NCBI GenBank assembly: GCA_902363125.1
Contig: CABIZD010000006.1
Span: 1-64,000 of the forward strand
Length of the DNA: 64,000 nucleotides
Direction of reading: 5' to 3'
DNA from: Coriobacteriaceae bacterium
GTDB taxonomy: Bacteria > Actinomycetota > Coriobacteriia > Coriobacteriales > Coriobacteriaceae
Numbering within the stretch: position 1 is the stretch's first letter; each line of letters starts with the position of its first letter. This document shows positions 29,201 to 38,233 of this stretch, piece after piece. The notes beneath the pieces were generated by a model. That model searched no databases, had not been told where the DNA came from, and saw nothing but the letters and a program-made list of their open reading frames with translations. The position numbers and the translations under genes are program-made.

Positions 29201-30989
29201 GGGTGGCCACCTGCCCGGCAAGAAGGTCTACCCCTGGATTGCCGAGGTCCGTCAGTCCACGCCCGGCATCGGCCTGATCTCGCCTCCGCCGCACCACGAC
29301 ATCTACTCCATCGAGGACCTGGCGGAGCTTATCTTCGATCTTAAGAACGCCAACCCCGGCGCACGCGTGTCGGTCAAGCTGGTCAGCGAGGCCGGCGTCG
29401 GCACCATCGCCACCGGTGTGGCCAAGGGTGCCGCCGACAAGATCTTGATCAGCGGCCACAACGGCGGCTCCGGTGCTGCGGCGCGCGATTCGATCTGGCA
29501 CGCCGGTCTGCCGCTGGAGCTTGGCCTTGCCGAGGCTCAACAGACGTTGCTGCAAAACGGCCTGCGCTCGCGCGTGGTGCTCGAGGCCGACGGCAAGCTC
29601 ATGGACGGTACCGATGTCGCCGTTGCCTGCCTGTTGGGTGCCGAGGAGTTTGGCTTTGCGACCATGCCGCTCATCTCCATGGGCTGCCTCATGCAGCGCG
29701 ACTGCCAGCAGGATACCTGCCCGGCCGGCATCGCTACGCAAAACTGCCGCCTGCGTCGCGGCTTCCGCGGCAAGCCAGAGCACGTCGAGCATTTTATGCT
29801 CTTTGTTGCCGAGCAGCTGCGCGAGGTCATGGCGAGCCTGGGCTTCCGCACCGTCGACGAGATGGTCGGCCATCCCGAGTGCCTGCGCCAGATTGAGGTC
29901 CCGGGCAACCGCAAGGCTAACCTGCTGGATCTGTCGCCCGTGCTGGCGAGCGCGACCTGTGAGTTTGGTGCCCACATCCCGGGTGCCGACGGCCGTCACT
30001 TCCTGCCCCAGATGGCTGCGGACAGCGAGCTCGAAAAGACGCTCGACTCCACGTTGTTTGTGCCCTATACGGCCGATGCCCGTGCGCACCTGCGTCCGAT
30101 TCGCTTCCGCGCCGATATCGCCAACGTCAACCGCTGCGTGGGCACCATCTTGGGCAACGCGGTGACCAAGGCGCATCCCGAGGGCCTGCCCGCCGGCTCC
30201 ATCACCATCGATTGCGATGGTTCGGCCGGTCAGAGCTTTGGCGCCTTCCTGCCGCGCGGCATTACGCTCAACGTGTGCGGCGACGCCAACGACTACTTTG
30301 GCAAGGGCCTTTCGGGCGGCGAGGTGTCGGTGCGCCCCAACCCGCATGCGACCTACAAGTTCGACGAGAACATCATCGTGGGCAACGTTGCGTTCTTTGG
30401 CGCTACGAGTGGCCGCGGCTTCATTAACGGCCTGGCCGGCCAGCGCTTTGGCGTACGCAACTCCGGTGCCACGGTGGTGGTCGAGGGCTGCGGCAACCAT
30501 GGCTGCGAGTACATGACGGGAGGTCTGGCGCTCATCCTGGGCGAGGTCGGGCAGAACTTCGCCGCCGGCATGACGGGTGGCGTGGCTTACGTCTTTGACC
30601 AGTACGGCACGCTCGATGCCCGTGTGAACCACGAGAGTGTTGAGCTTAAAGCCCCGACGGCCGGTGAGCTGGCGCAGATTCGTGCGCTCGTCCAGGAGCA
30701 CGTGGACGCGACGCAGAGCCCGCGCGGCATTAAGCTGCTCTACAGCTTTGAGACGATGAGCAAGCACTTTGTGAAGGTCATTCCAACCGAGTACGAGCGC
30801 GTGCTGGCGATTGTCGCCGCCGCCGAGGCTGCCGGCAAGACGCATGCGCAGGCAGAGGAGCTGGCGTTTGACATTGTGACCGGTCGCGCCGACGCCGCCG
30901 ATGTCGCTCGCTTTGATGTGGCGGGTGGTGTCGCTGGCGCTGCGCCCGCCACCGCCAGCTCTGTTGCTTCGACCAAGAAGGAGGCGTAA
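26292..30989 (+). CDS. gltB: Glutamate synthase, large (alpha) subunit
   Basis: 1565 residues, ATG 26292 with GGGGAGG upstream. Domains in order: class II glutamine amidotransferase (nucleophile C21 in DHDACGIGALAD, after a short propeptide), central domain, FMN-binding synthase domain (from about 850; PGEGGHLPGKKV, ISGHNGGSGA), 3Fe-4S cysteines (CLMQRDCQQDTCPAGIA), and the GXGXG beta-helix domain (near 1300-1500). It makes glutamate from glutamine and 2-oxoglutarate with the small subunit that starts 5 bases after its stop codon. Confidence 0.97.
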   Translation: MQADSAQQQGLYRPEFDHDACGIGALADINGERHHQILDDALSILVNLEHRGGTGLEKNTGDGAGILFQVPHHFFRKEAQKCGQILPAEGDYGVAMLFFPQDEKGVEDARRVFEEGCAEAGVPLLFWREVPVDPHDLGETARACMPTILQAFLGRPDDTPAGDAFERRLYVCRRTIEKKADAEFALRDKIFYVCSMSSRTIVYKGMLVATQMRRFFIDLNDAAVKTAVALVHSRYSTNTTPSWERAHPNRFIIHNGEINTLKGNVNWIRAREPNLYSPVLQHDLERVMPIINREGSDSAILDNVLEFLVMNGRPLTRAASMLLPEPWDHNDNLSEERRAYDAYQSMLMEPWDGPAAIAFTDGRTLGAALDRNGLRPARYYVTRDGRFMLASEVGTIEVSPENILTSGCLGPGQMLEVDFARGRVIYNDELRARYAKEKPYRDWIAEETLTVDALDEPVAATPAEDDEVPAAVRMAKLGYHWDDVDEVVRPMAQQGKAPLASMGIDAPLACLSKKTRSFFDYFYQLFAQVTNPPIDALREHMVTSTTLYLGNHGNLLEDSRTACQLVRLERPLLSEEEFDRICAIDRVGFKTRRFRAVYRRDAGEGALQAALKQLAEDVEAAVCDGVNIVVLSDRAAAGEVPVPSLLAVGCVHNHLIRAGVRTFADIVVECGDAVSPHDFAALVGYSASGIYPYNAHACIRDLAARGDLDVTAEQGIANYNKAATAGIVSIMSKMGISTVQSYHSAQIFEAVGFTPEFVNAYFAGTLSRVGGMGVEDVEREQNERYDAALAILKSPAPDQLPTLGLTKWRPLGGEDHLIDPQTVYLLQTACREDSYDTFKEYSARLHRTGRAVRLRDLLDFNANGRTPVSLDEVEPALNIVRRFNTGAMSYGSISKEAHECMAIAMNRLHGRSNSGEGGEDPRRETPLANGDSKNSAIKQVASARFGVTSRYLCSAFEIQIKMAQGAKPGEGGHLPGKKVYPWIAEVRQSTPGIGLISPPPHHDIYSIEDLAELIFDLKNANPGARVSVKLVSEAGVGTIATGVAKGAADKILISGHNGGSGAAARDSIWHAGLPLELGLAEAQQTLLQNGLRSRVVLEADGKLMDGTDVAVACLLGAEEFGFATMPLISMGCLMQRDCQQDTCPAGIATQNCRLRRGFRGKPEHVEHFMLFVAEQLREVMASLGFRTVDEMVGHPECLRQIEVPGNRKANLLDLSPVLASATCEFGAHIPGADGRHFLPQMAADSELEKTLDSTLFVPYTADARAHLRPIRFRADIANVNRCVGTILGNAVTKAHPEGLPAGSITIDCDGSAGQSFGAFLPRGITLNVCGDANDYFGKGLSGGEVSVRPNPHATYKFDENIIVGNVAFFGATSGRGFINGLAGQRFGVRNSGATVVVEGCGNHGCEYMTGGLALILGEVGQNFAAGMTGGVAYVFDQYGTLDARVNHESVELKAPTAGELAQIRALVQEHVDATQSPRGIKLLYSFETMSKHFVKVIPTEYERVLAIVAAAEAAGKTHAQAEELAFDIVTGRADAADVARFDVAGGVAGAAPATASSVASTKKEA

Positions 30990-30994
30990 GTGCC

Positions 30995-32476
<1,482 letters not shown>

Positions 32477-32892
32477 GGCGGCTGTTCACAATTGAATCGT
32501 CAAGGGCTGTCCCCAACTGCCGGCACATAAGGAACGTCCCCAAGTGCCGGCATGCTGGGGACGTTCCTTTTGGGTCGGCATTCGGGGACACTTCTTGCGG
32601 GTTTGCGACCGATTTGTTCGTTTGTCGACGCGCGAGTGTCCATTCGGCGTCTTTTTGAGCTGTGGTCACCTGTTGTTTCTGTGGTGGCTGTGGGCATATG
32701 GCTCAAAAGGGCGGGTTGGCCGTCTATGTTTACCTGCGGTTTTATTGCGGTGCGCATTTTCGGTCAAGCATCCCGTCAAGTGTTTGGTCAGCAGTTGGTT
32801 TGCAGCCGGAGGCCTATTTTGTCCGTGCTGACAGTGGCTGCCCACCCTCCTCGTAAGCTCAAATTGAGGTTCATCAGTTTGAGGAGGATGCC
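32477..32892. other. 416-bp gap without a convincing gene
   Basis: Holds a GTCCCC-type repeat cluster at 32508-32590. The rest, to the ribosome site at 32880, is moderately AT-rich and contains only overlapping short frames with no ribosome site or recognisable protein. Confidence 0.6.
32508..32590. repeat. GTCCCC/AAGGAACG palindromic repeat cluster
   Basis: A central 41-bp hairpin (32529-32569) has perfect 13-bp arms AAGGAACGTCCCC/GGGGACGTTCCTT. Half-units lie either side (TGTCCCCAACTGCCGGCA and GTCGGCATTCGGGGACA). Related half-units occur at 48434 and 59907. Confidence 0.75.
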
Positions 32893-33600
32893 GTGACTGA
32901 CCACGTTTTAGACCGAGCGCATCTGGCCGAAGCCGTTGGCAACGATATTGCCGACATGGCCCATTTTTGGATGCTGCGGAAGTTTCAGTTTTTGGAGCCG
33001 GCGCGCGAGCAGTTCGAGATCATTGTCGACCCGTGGCTCGGCTATTGCACCGAGCCTTCCCAAAACGAAATCATGGCCTACAACATGGCATTTACCGATT
33101 GGCTGCTCTTCGAGCGCCCCTATCGCCATGGCAAGACGCTGCTCGAGCTGTATGTTGATGAGCCGCCGGCATCGCTTTCGCCTGCCTCGCTCAAGCGGCT
33201 CGAGCAGGTATGCGACACGCAGTATTTCTCGCGCTTTGGCATTTTGGACAAGGATCCTGCGACTGGTATGGTCGCGCTGAAGGACACACGCACCGACCGT
33301 CGCTTTGACGTCTACGATCCGCATATCGTGCAAAAGGAGCATTGGAGCGACGGAGCGATTGCGGTGCGCCTCGCCTGCGTCGACGATGTCTGGCTGACGG
33401 CGGGACAACTCTATCTGTATGACATCGCACGCCTGAGTGACACGGCGGTCGATGGGCCTGGTGCGGTGCATCCGGAGGACCTGCAGGATGGCTTTGACAC
33501 CTCGTGCATCAGTTTCTTCTTGCGTCTGGTCCGCGACATCATGGGCGCCCAGGGGCGGTACGTAAAGTCGCTCAACATCTACGAGCAGGAGTGGGAGTAA
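32893..33600 (+). CDS. Hypothetical protein
   Basis: 235 residues from GTG 32893; GAGGAGGA lies just upstream. Acidic, soluble, no signal peptide or membrane helix, rich in aromatic residues (FWMLRKFQFLEP, FTDWLLFERPYRHG, YFSRFGIL). Codon use matches the neighbours, supporting a real gene. The last segment (SFFLRLVRDIMGAQGRYVKSL) is predicted helical. It lies just upstream of the repeat array and nuclease-fold gene, with no shared operon signal. I do not recognise the family. Confidence 0.75.
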   Translation: MTDHVLDRAHLAEAVGNDIADMAHFWMLRKFQFLEPAREQFEIIVDPWLGYCTEPSQNEIMAYNMAFTDWLLFERPYRHGKTLLELYVDEPPASLSPASLKRLEQVCDTQYFSRFGILDKDPATGMVALKDTRTDRRFDVYDPHIVQKEHWSDGAIAVRLACVDDVWLTAGQLYLYDIARLSDTAVDGPGAVHPEDLQDGFDTSCISFFLRLVRDIMGAQGRYVKSLNIYEQEWE

Positions 33601-33636
33601 GGGATGGGCTGTCGCAGCGCCGCCGCGTGTCTATTT

Positions 33637-33934
33637 GTCTCGATCTGTAACGTTTAGGGACAAAAAACCGGTCTACCTGTTACAGATCGAGACGAATGCT
33701 TGGGCGCTGCTGATTTGTCTAAATCTGTAACGTTTAGGGCCCTGGAGAACGTCTAACTGTTACAGATCGAGACGTTTGGCACCTGGTTGGGGGAATGTCT
33801 CAATCTGTAACATCTACAGGCCAAAACTCGACCTACCTGTTACAAATTGAGACAAAGGTTGGACGCGGTGTCGAAAGATCTCGATCTGTAACATCTAGCG
33901 GCCAAAAATCGGTCTTCCTGTTACAGATCAAGAC
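33637..33934. repeat. 57-bp palindrome array, four copies
   Basis: Copies 33637-33693, 33717-33773, 33797-33853 and 33878-33934. Period 80, 80, 81; spacers 23, 23, 24 nt. Arms follow GTCTCRATCTGTAAC / GTTACAGATYGAGAC with few changes; interiors are all 27 nt and mostly begin RTYTA. The array ends 20 bp before the start of the nuclease-fold gene. Confidence 0.95.
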
Positions 33935-33954
33935 ATTTGTCAGCGGAGGCAACG

Positions 33955-35031
33955 GTGACGATGGTCCATTTGTCTGACGTGGTGGTGATGAAAGTGTCTA
34001 ATACCGTTCTCAAACACAAACATGCGACTCGCAACACGTTGGCGCGGAACAGGATGCTCGCGCGGCTCACGGAGGCGACCGAGCAAGGTACGCTGCTCGC
34101 AACGCATGACAATACCGAGCTCATGTGGTTGCGACGCCATGTTGGAACCGACGATATTGCGGAGCCCGAGCCGTACCTGTTCTGTTTTAAGCATGATTGG
34201 GATGCATTGACGCTGACGGAGCGAGCACTGAGGACTATCAAAGGGCTTGCGGAATTTCATCCCGATTGGGCGTTTTGGGGCTATGACGCGGCGCTTTTGT
34301 GGGGTTTGGAGGTGCCGAATGATCTGCTTGGGCCACGATATCTTGTTAAGACGGGTTGCTCGGTGCCGCTGAGTGCAGGGTGTCGGCTGTTGCGTCCGCA
34401 GGCGGCGGGTGTACTTGAACAAGTCGACGGCGTGCAGGTGACGTCGTTTTGGCGCACGGTGGAGGATTGCTTGCTGCGTGCGCCGTTCTCCTACGGATTG
34501 GCGATTGCCGATTCTGCACTGCGGGCGAAAGGCGTATCGCGCGATGACTTTTGTGAGCGGCTTCGTATAGATTGTGAAGGCAAGCACGGGCATCGCAGAG
34601 CACAGGTGATTGCGTCGTATGCGGACGGGCTGTCCGAAAACGGCGGCGAGTCTCGGTTCCGAGCGTTCTTTATTGCGTACGACTTTCCGGTTCCGGAGCT
34701 GCAGGTGGAGTTTCGCGACCCGCTCGATCCGAGCCAGGTATTTCGCGTCGACTATTTTTGGCAGCTCGAGGACGGGACGTGTGTCATCGGCGAGCTCGAC
34801 GGAAAGGTGAAGTACACCTTGCAGAACGGCGAGGGCCGGGAGTCGGTCGACCCATTCGTGGCAGAACGTCAACGGGAGTCCCATCTGACAATGCTCGGGC
34901 ACAAGGTGCTTCGGTTTACGTTTGATGAGCTCAAGAATCCGGGGAAGCTGGTTGAGAAGATGAGGCTGGCGGGTATTCCGCGACGGCCCGATTTGGCTGA
35001 GGAGTGGAGACGTCAGTGGTATGGGCGCTGA
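33955..35031 (+). CDS. DUF559/AbiEi-like protein with PD-(D/E)XK nuclease fold, nested in a repeat array
   Basis: 358 residues. GTG 33955 is 5 nt after GGAGG; ATG 33961 is possible, and a TTG at 33937 lacks a site. The middle section (SFWRTVEDCLLRAPFSYG, IADSALRAKGVSRDDF) matches the AbiEi-like region found in many actinobacterial DUF559 proteins. The C-terminal 130 residues have a Vsr/DUF559-type nuclease arrangement: E232 in NGGESRFRAFF, D266 in FRVDYFW, and E280-L-D-G-K284, then HKVLRFTFDEL. Palindrome arrays stop 20 bp before the start and resume 8 bp after the stop. No partner toxin is adjacent. Function unproven; DNA binding or nicking is inferred. Confidence 0.8.
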   Translation: MTMVHLSDVVVMKVSNTVLKHKHATRNTLARNRMLARLTEATEQGTLLATHDNTELMWLRRHVGTDDIAEPEPYLFCFKHDWDALTLTERALRTIKGLAEFHPDWAFWGYDAALLWGLEVPNDLLGPRYLVKTGCSVPLSAGCRLLRPQAAGVLEQVDGVQVTSFWRTVEDCLLRAPFSYGLAIADSALRAKGVSRDDFCERLRIDCEGKHGHRRAQVIASYADGLSENGGESRFRAFFIAYDFPVPELQVEFRDPLDPSQVFRVDYFWQLEDGTCVIGELDGKVKYTLQNGEGRESVDPFVAERQRESHLTMLGHKVLRFTFDELKNPGKLVEKMRLAGIPRRPDLAEEWRRQWYGR

Positions 35032-35039
35032 GAGGTTTT

Positions 35040-35177
35040 GTCTCAATCTGTAACGTTTAGAGGTTATTTGAGCTCGTAATTGTTACAGATCGAGACAAGC
35101 CGGTGAAACGTTGACCGAATGTCTCGATCTGTAACATCAAGGGGCCCAATAACCCTGTACCTGTTACAGATCGAGAC
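35040..35177. repeat. 57-bp palindrome array, two copies after the nuclease-fold gene
   Basis: Copies 35040-35096 and 35121-35177; period 81, spacer 24 nt. Confidence 0.95.
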
Positions 35178-35326
35178 ATTTCCCTGTTGTCGGTGGGGTG
35201 GGACTGCAGCATATTCCGTCTCCCACATCCCCTCTTCCCTCCGTTAACCGATGCGTCTGCAGCAATCCAGCGGGACTAGGTGATAATGGACAAATGTTCA
35301 AGTTAATCGTGAGGGAGGAGCTCGAT

Positions 35327-36697
35327 ATGGCGTCTGCCGATCGTTCCACGTTGTTTATCAATGCGACCATTCTGGATGGCTCGGAGCATATGGAGCCGCA
35401 ACCCGATATGGCCGTGACTGTTGAGCGCGGCGTCATCACCTGGATGGGGCCGAGTGCTGTGGCGCAGGCGCCCGCGGGTGCCGAGGTTATCGACCTGGGC
35501 GGTGCGTATCTCATGCCCGGTCTCATCAATATGCACGTGCACCTGTGCGGCTCGGGCAAGCCTGTCTCGGCCGGCGATGCGGGCGCGCTGATGAAGAAGC
35601 TCGATAATCCCGTGGGGCGCGCCATCGTGCGCCATATTCTTAAGGGCAGCGCCCAACAACAACTGGCAAGTGGCGTGACCACGGTGCGCGGCGCGGGCGA
35701 TCCGCTGTTTGCCGATCTGGCCGTGCGCGATGCTATCGATGCCGGCAAGTATCAAGGTCCTCGCCTGGTGGCGCCGGGAACGGGCGTCACGGTGCCGGGC
35801 GGCCATGGTGCGGGCTTGTTCGCCCAGGTGGCCAACAGTCCCGCCGAGGCAGCCGAACAGGTGCGCGACCTGTATGCGCGTGGTGCCGACGTCATTAAGC
35901 TGTTCGTGACGGGCGGCGTGTTCGACGCTACCGAGGTGGGCGAGCCGGGCGTGCTGCGCATGCCGGTCGAGGTTGCCGCGGCGGCGTGCAAGGCTGCGCA
36001 CGAGGTGAGTCTGCCGGTTATGGCCCATGTCGAGAGTACCGAGGGCGTGAAGGCCGCGCTTGAGGCCGGCGTTGACACGATTGAGCACGGCGCTCCGTTG
36101 ACGCCCGAGATTCTGGAGCTGTACCGTGGCGCCGCGGGCACGCAACTCGAGGGGCGTGCGCCCAGTGTTACCTGCACTATCAGCCCGGCGCTGCCGTTTG
36201 TATTGCTCGACCCGAAAAAGACCCATTCGACCGATACGCAAAAGAAGAACGGCGATATCGTGTGCTCGGGCATTATCGAGAGCGCCCGTGCCGCACTGGA
36301 AGCTGGCGTTAAGGTGGGCCTGGGTACGGACTCGAGCTGCCCGTTCGTGACGCAGTACGACATGTGGCGTGAGGTGGCCTATTTTGCCAAGTATGTCGGC
36401 GTGAGCAACGCCTTCGCACTGCATACGGCTACGCAAGTCAACGCCGAGCTGCTGGGGCTGGACGGCGAGACTGGCACGATCGAGTGCGGCAAGGCCGCCG
36501 ATATCTTGGTGACGCGCGAGAACCCGCTCGATGACCTGTGCGCTCTGCGTGAGCCGATGCACGTGATGTGTCGCGGCGATCTGGTGTGCAAACTCAAGGT
36601 GAAGCGCATCCCCGAGGTGGATGCCGAGCTCGACGCGATTATGGCCATGCCAGCCGAAGCTCTGGCTGAGGAGCTGGCCCGCGACGGCGTAGCATAG
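35327..36697 (+). CDS. Amidohydrolase (metal-dependent hydrolase)
   Basis: 456 residues. ATG 35327 has GGGAGGAG upstream; longer frames start inside repeats. The TIM-barrel amidohydrolase motifs are present: MHVHLCGSG, the second histidines in MAHVEST and TIEHGAPL, and the catalytic aspartate in LGTDSSCP. Resembles imidazolonepropionase/prolidase-like members that cleave cyclic or peptide amides, but the substrate is not determined. Single gene with a shared terminator. Confidence 0.88.
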   Translation: MASADRSTLFINATILDGSEHMEPQPDMAVTVERGVITWMGPSAVAQAPAGAEVIDLGGAYLMPGLINMHVHLCGSGKPVSAGDAGALMKKLDNPVGRAIVRHILKGSAQQQLASGVTTVRGAGDPLFADLAVRDAIDAGKYQGPRLVAPGTGVTVPGGHGAGLFAQVANSPAEAAEQVRDLYARGADVIKLFVTGGVFDATEVGEPGVLRMPVEVAAAACKAAHEVSLPVMAHVESTEGVKAALEAGVDTIEHGAPLTPEILELYRGAAGTQLEGRAPSVTCTISPALPFVLLDPKKTHSTDTQKKNGDIVCSGIIESARAALEAGVKVGLGTDSSCPFVTQYDMWREVAYFAKYVGVSNAFALHTATQVNAELLGLDGETGTIECGKAADILVTRENPLDDLCALREPMHVMCRGDLVCKLKVKRIPEVDAELDAIMAMPAEALAEELARDGVA

Positions 36698-36731
36698 GTG
36701 TGACAAAGGGACAGCTCCGTTGTCGCATACA

Positions 36732-36766
36732 AAAAGCCGAGGTCTCAGCGCGAGGCCTCGGCTTTT
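36732..36766. terminator. Bidirectional terminator
   Basis: AAAAGCCGAGG/CCTCGGCTTTT stem with A-tract and T-tract on opposite sides, between convergent genes. Confidence 0.9.
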
Positions 36767-36787
36767 ATTTGTCCTATGGTATGGCGG

Positions 36788-37261
36788 CTAGGAGCGCGTC
36801 TCCATCTTGGCGTGGCACTTGGGGCAGGTGACGCGGATCTTGCCCTTGCCCTTGGGGACGGAGAGCATCTGGCCGCAGTTGGGGCACTTGAGATAGGCCG
36901 TGGTCTTGCGGCCCTTCCACATCTTCTTGGCCGTGCGCTTGGCACGCTCAAAGTCTTCCTTACTGGTGCCGGCCGCGCGTGAGGTGCTGGCCGCTGCGGT
37001 TCCGCCGCCCAAGCTGGCGACGAATTTGCCCAGGCAGGGGACGTTTGCAGTCGCGGCGACAAAGGCCTCGTTCTCGTTGTGACGTGCGTCGATATTTTTG
37101 GACAGGCCGCGCAGCACGCCAATCACGATTACGGCGATGGCAATCCAGCTGAGCCACTGGATGCGGGCTATCGATCCGATCATCGCGATGACGATGCCGG
37201 CAAAACCCATCACGATGGTGAGTTCATCGGCACCATTGCGACCCTTCATAAAGTCATTCAT
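36788..37261 (-). CDS. Membrane protein with C-terminal zinc ribbon
   Basis: 157 residues from ATG 37261. Two membrane helices at about 12-52 (TIVMGFAGIVIAMIGSIA, WLSWIAIAVIVIGVLRG), then a linker and a zinc ribbon CPNCGQML...CPKCHAKM with a basic stretch (KKMWKGRKT). Found in other Actinobacteria as an uncharacterised family. Same strand as the copper genes but about 150 bp from csoR; probably independent. A dispersed repeat lies just upstream. Confidence 0.8.
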   Translation of the reverse strand: MNDFMKGRNGADELTIVMGFAGIVIAMIGSIARIQWLSWIAIAVIVIGVLRGLSKNIDARHNENEAFVAATANVPCLGKFVASLGGGTAAASTSRAAGTSKEDFERAKRTAKKMWKGRKTTAYLKCPNCGQMLSVPKGKGKIRVTCPKCHAKMETRS

Positions 37262-37316
37262 GCAAATTGCCTTTCGTTCGATATGCTGCACGCCTTTATA
37301 CCCGATTTAGAGCAAG

Positions 37317-37397
37317 GGGGACAGGTTAATCTGCACCAATGTGGTGCAAACATACCTGTCCCCGGAATACCAAGACGGTGCAAACGTACCTGTCCCC
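37317..37397. repeat. 47-bp palindromic repeat plus an extra right half
   Basis: Complete copy 37317-37363: GGGGACAGGT/ACCTGTCCCC arms around 27 nt holding an inner GCACC/GGTGC hairpin; a right half follows (37364-37397). Another complete copy at 48370-48416. Confidence 0.85.
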
Positions 37398-37407
37398 AAT
37401 GCCCCAA

Positions 37408-37680
37408 TTACTTGGAGAGTTTGTCGACGACGCGTTCGATTTCGGCGAGTTTGGCGGCTTTGAGGTCTTCGTCGCCCGATTCGATTGCCGAAGTCACGCA
37501 GCCCTCGATATGCGCCTTGAGCACGTCGGCGTTAATGCGCGCGAGGAGCGCCTGTGTGGCCATGAGCTGCGTGGAGATATCGACGCAGTAGCGGTCCTCC
37601 TCGACCATCCGCAGGATGCCGTCGATCTGACCGCGTGCCGTCTTGAGCATGCGGGTCACCGATTTATGGTCTGCCATCAT
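37408..37680 (-). CDS. csoR: Copper-sensing repressor, CsoR family
   Basis: 90 residues, all-helical DUF156 fold. The Cu(I) ligands C32 (RYCVDIS), H57 and C61 (LKAHIEGC) are all present, which distinguishes CsoR from formaldehyde- or nickel-sensing relatives. GAGGA precedes ATG 37680. It lies downstream of copA and the chaperone and should repress them until copper binds. A matching operator is seen upstream of copA. Confidence 0.9.
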   Translation of the reverse strand: MMADHKSVTRMLKTARGQIDGILRMVEEDRYCVDISTQLMATQALLARINADVLKAHIEGCVTSAIESGDEDLKAAKLAEIERVVDKLSK

Positions 37681-37722
37681 GTCGGGTCCTCGTTTCTGGT
37701 CGATCTTCCGGATGCCCCCGTC

Positions 37723-37789
37723 AGTTGCGGTGAAATAGTTCTTGTTTGCAGGCTTGAAGCGCTAAAACAGGAACTATTTCACCGCAACT
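37723..37789. repeat. 67-bp palindromic repeat, TTGCGGTGAAATA family, copy 3
   Basis: Arms AGTTGCGGTGAAATAGTTC/GAACTATTTCACCGCAACT; the adjacent pairs differ from copy 1 on both sides, keeping the stem (covariation). Confidence 0.85.
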
Positions 37790-37864
37790 TCTGAAGGGTT
37801 GGTTGAGTGGCGGTTGCTGAGCGGCTATGTCAGCCGGCAGTGGTGCCTGTTGGTGCGGCAGCTG

Positions 37865-38086
37865 CTACGCGGCGGTCACGGACAGGGCGTGGAACTTCTC
37901 GCCCGCTCCCTCGACGGCGGCGGCGAGCTGCTCGGCGGTCACGGTGTCGGTGCACTCCACCTGGACAGTCTGGGTCTCGTGATCGGCGTCGGCATCGGTC
38001 ACGCCGACCACGTTGAGCAGCGCGGTCTCGACGGTGGCATCGCAATGGCCGCACATGAGGCCGGAAGTCTTGATCGTGTAACGCAT
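37865..38086 (-). CDS. copZ: Copper chaperone (HMA domain)
   Basis: 73 residues from ATG 38086 (AGAGGA upstream). A single heavy-metal-associated domain with GLMCGHCDATVETALL (C12, C15) and the usual TADADHETQTVQV strand. Carries Cu(I) to CopA. Lies between copA and csoR. Confidence 0.9.
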   Translation of the reverse strand: MRYTIKTSGLMCGHCDATVETALLNVVGVTDADADHETQTVQVECTDTVTAEQLAAAVEGAGEKFHALSVTAA

Positions 38087-38115
38087 GGGTATTCCTCTCT
38101 GTTGTGTCGGCTTTC

Positions 38116-38201
38116 CCAGGCACCCGACCTTGACCTTCAAACCGTCGCTCGCGTACCAAAGTACGCGTCGCTCCTCTTTCAGGTCAATCTCAGGTACCTG
38201 G
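38116..38201. repeat. 86-bp imperfect palindrome between copA and the copper chaperone
   Basis: CCAGG...CCTGG outer arms continue into a mostly complementary 41-nt arm; the core CGCGTAC-CAAA-GTACGCG is perfect. In mRNA it would form a long hairpin separating the two coding regions. No T-run on the minus strand; not a standard terminator. Confidence 0.7.
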
Positions 38202-38233
38202 AAAACCCGTTCTAAATGAACGTAATAGTGATC

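Noticed and set aside
32544..32831. 95-residue frame after gltD
   Set aside because: Overlaps repeat sequence, Cys/Trp-rich random-looking product, no ribosome site.
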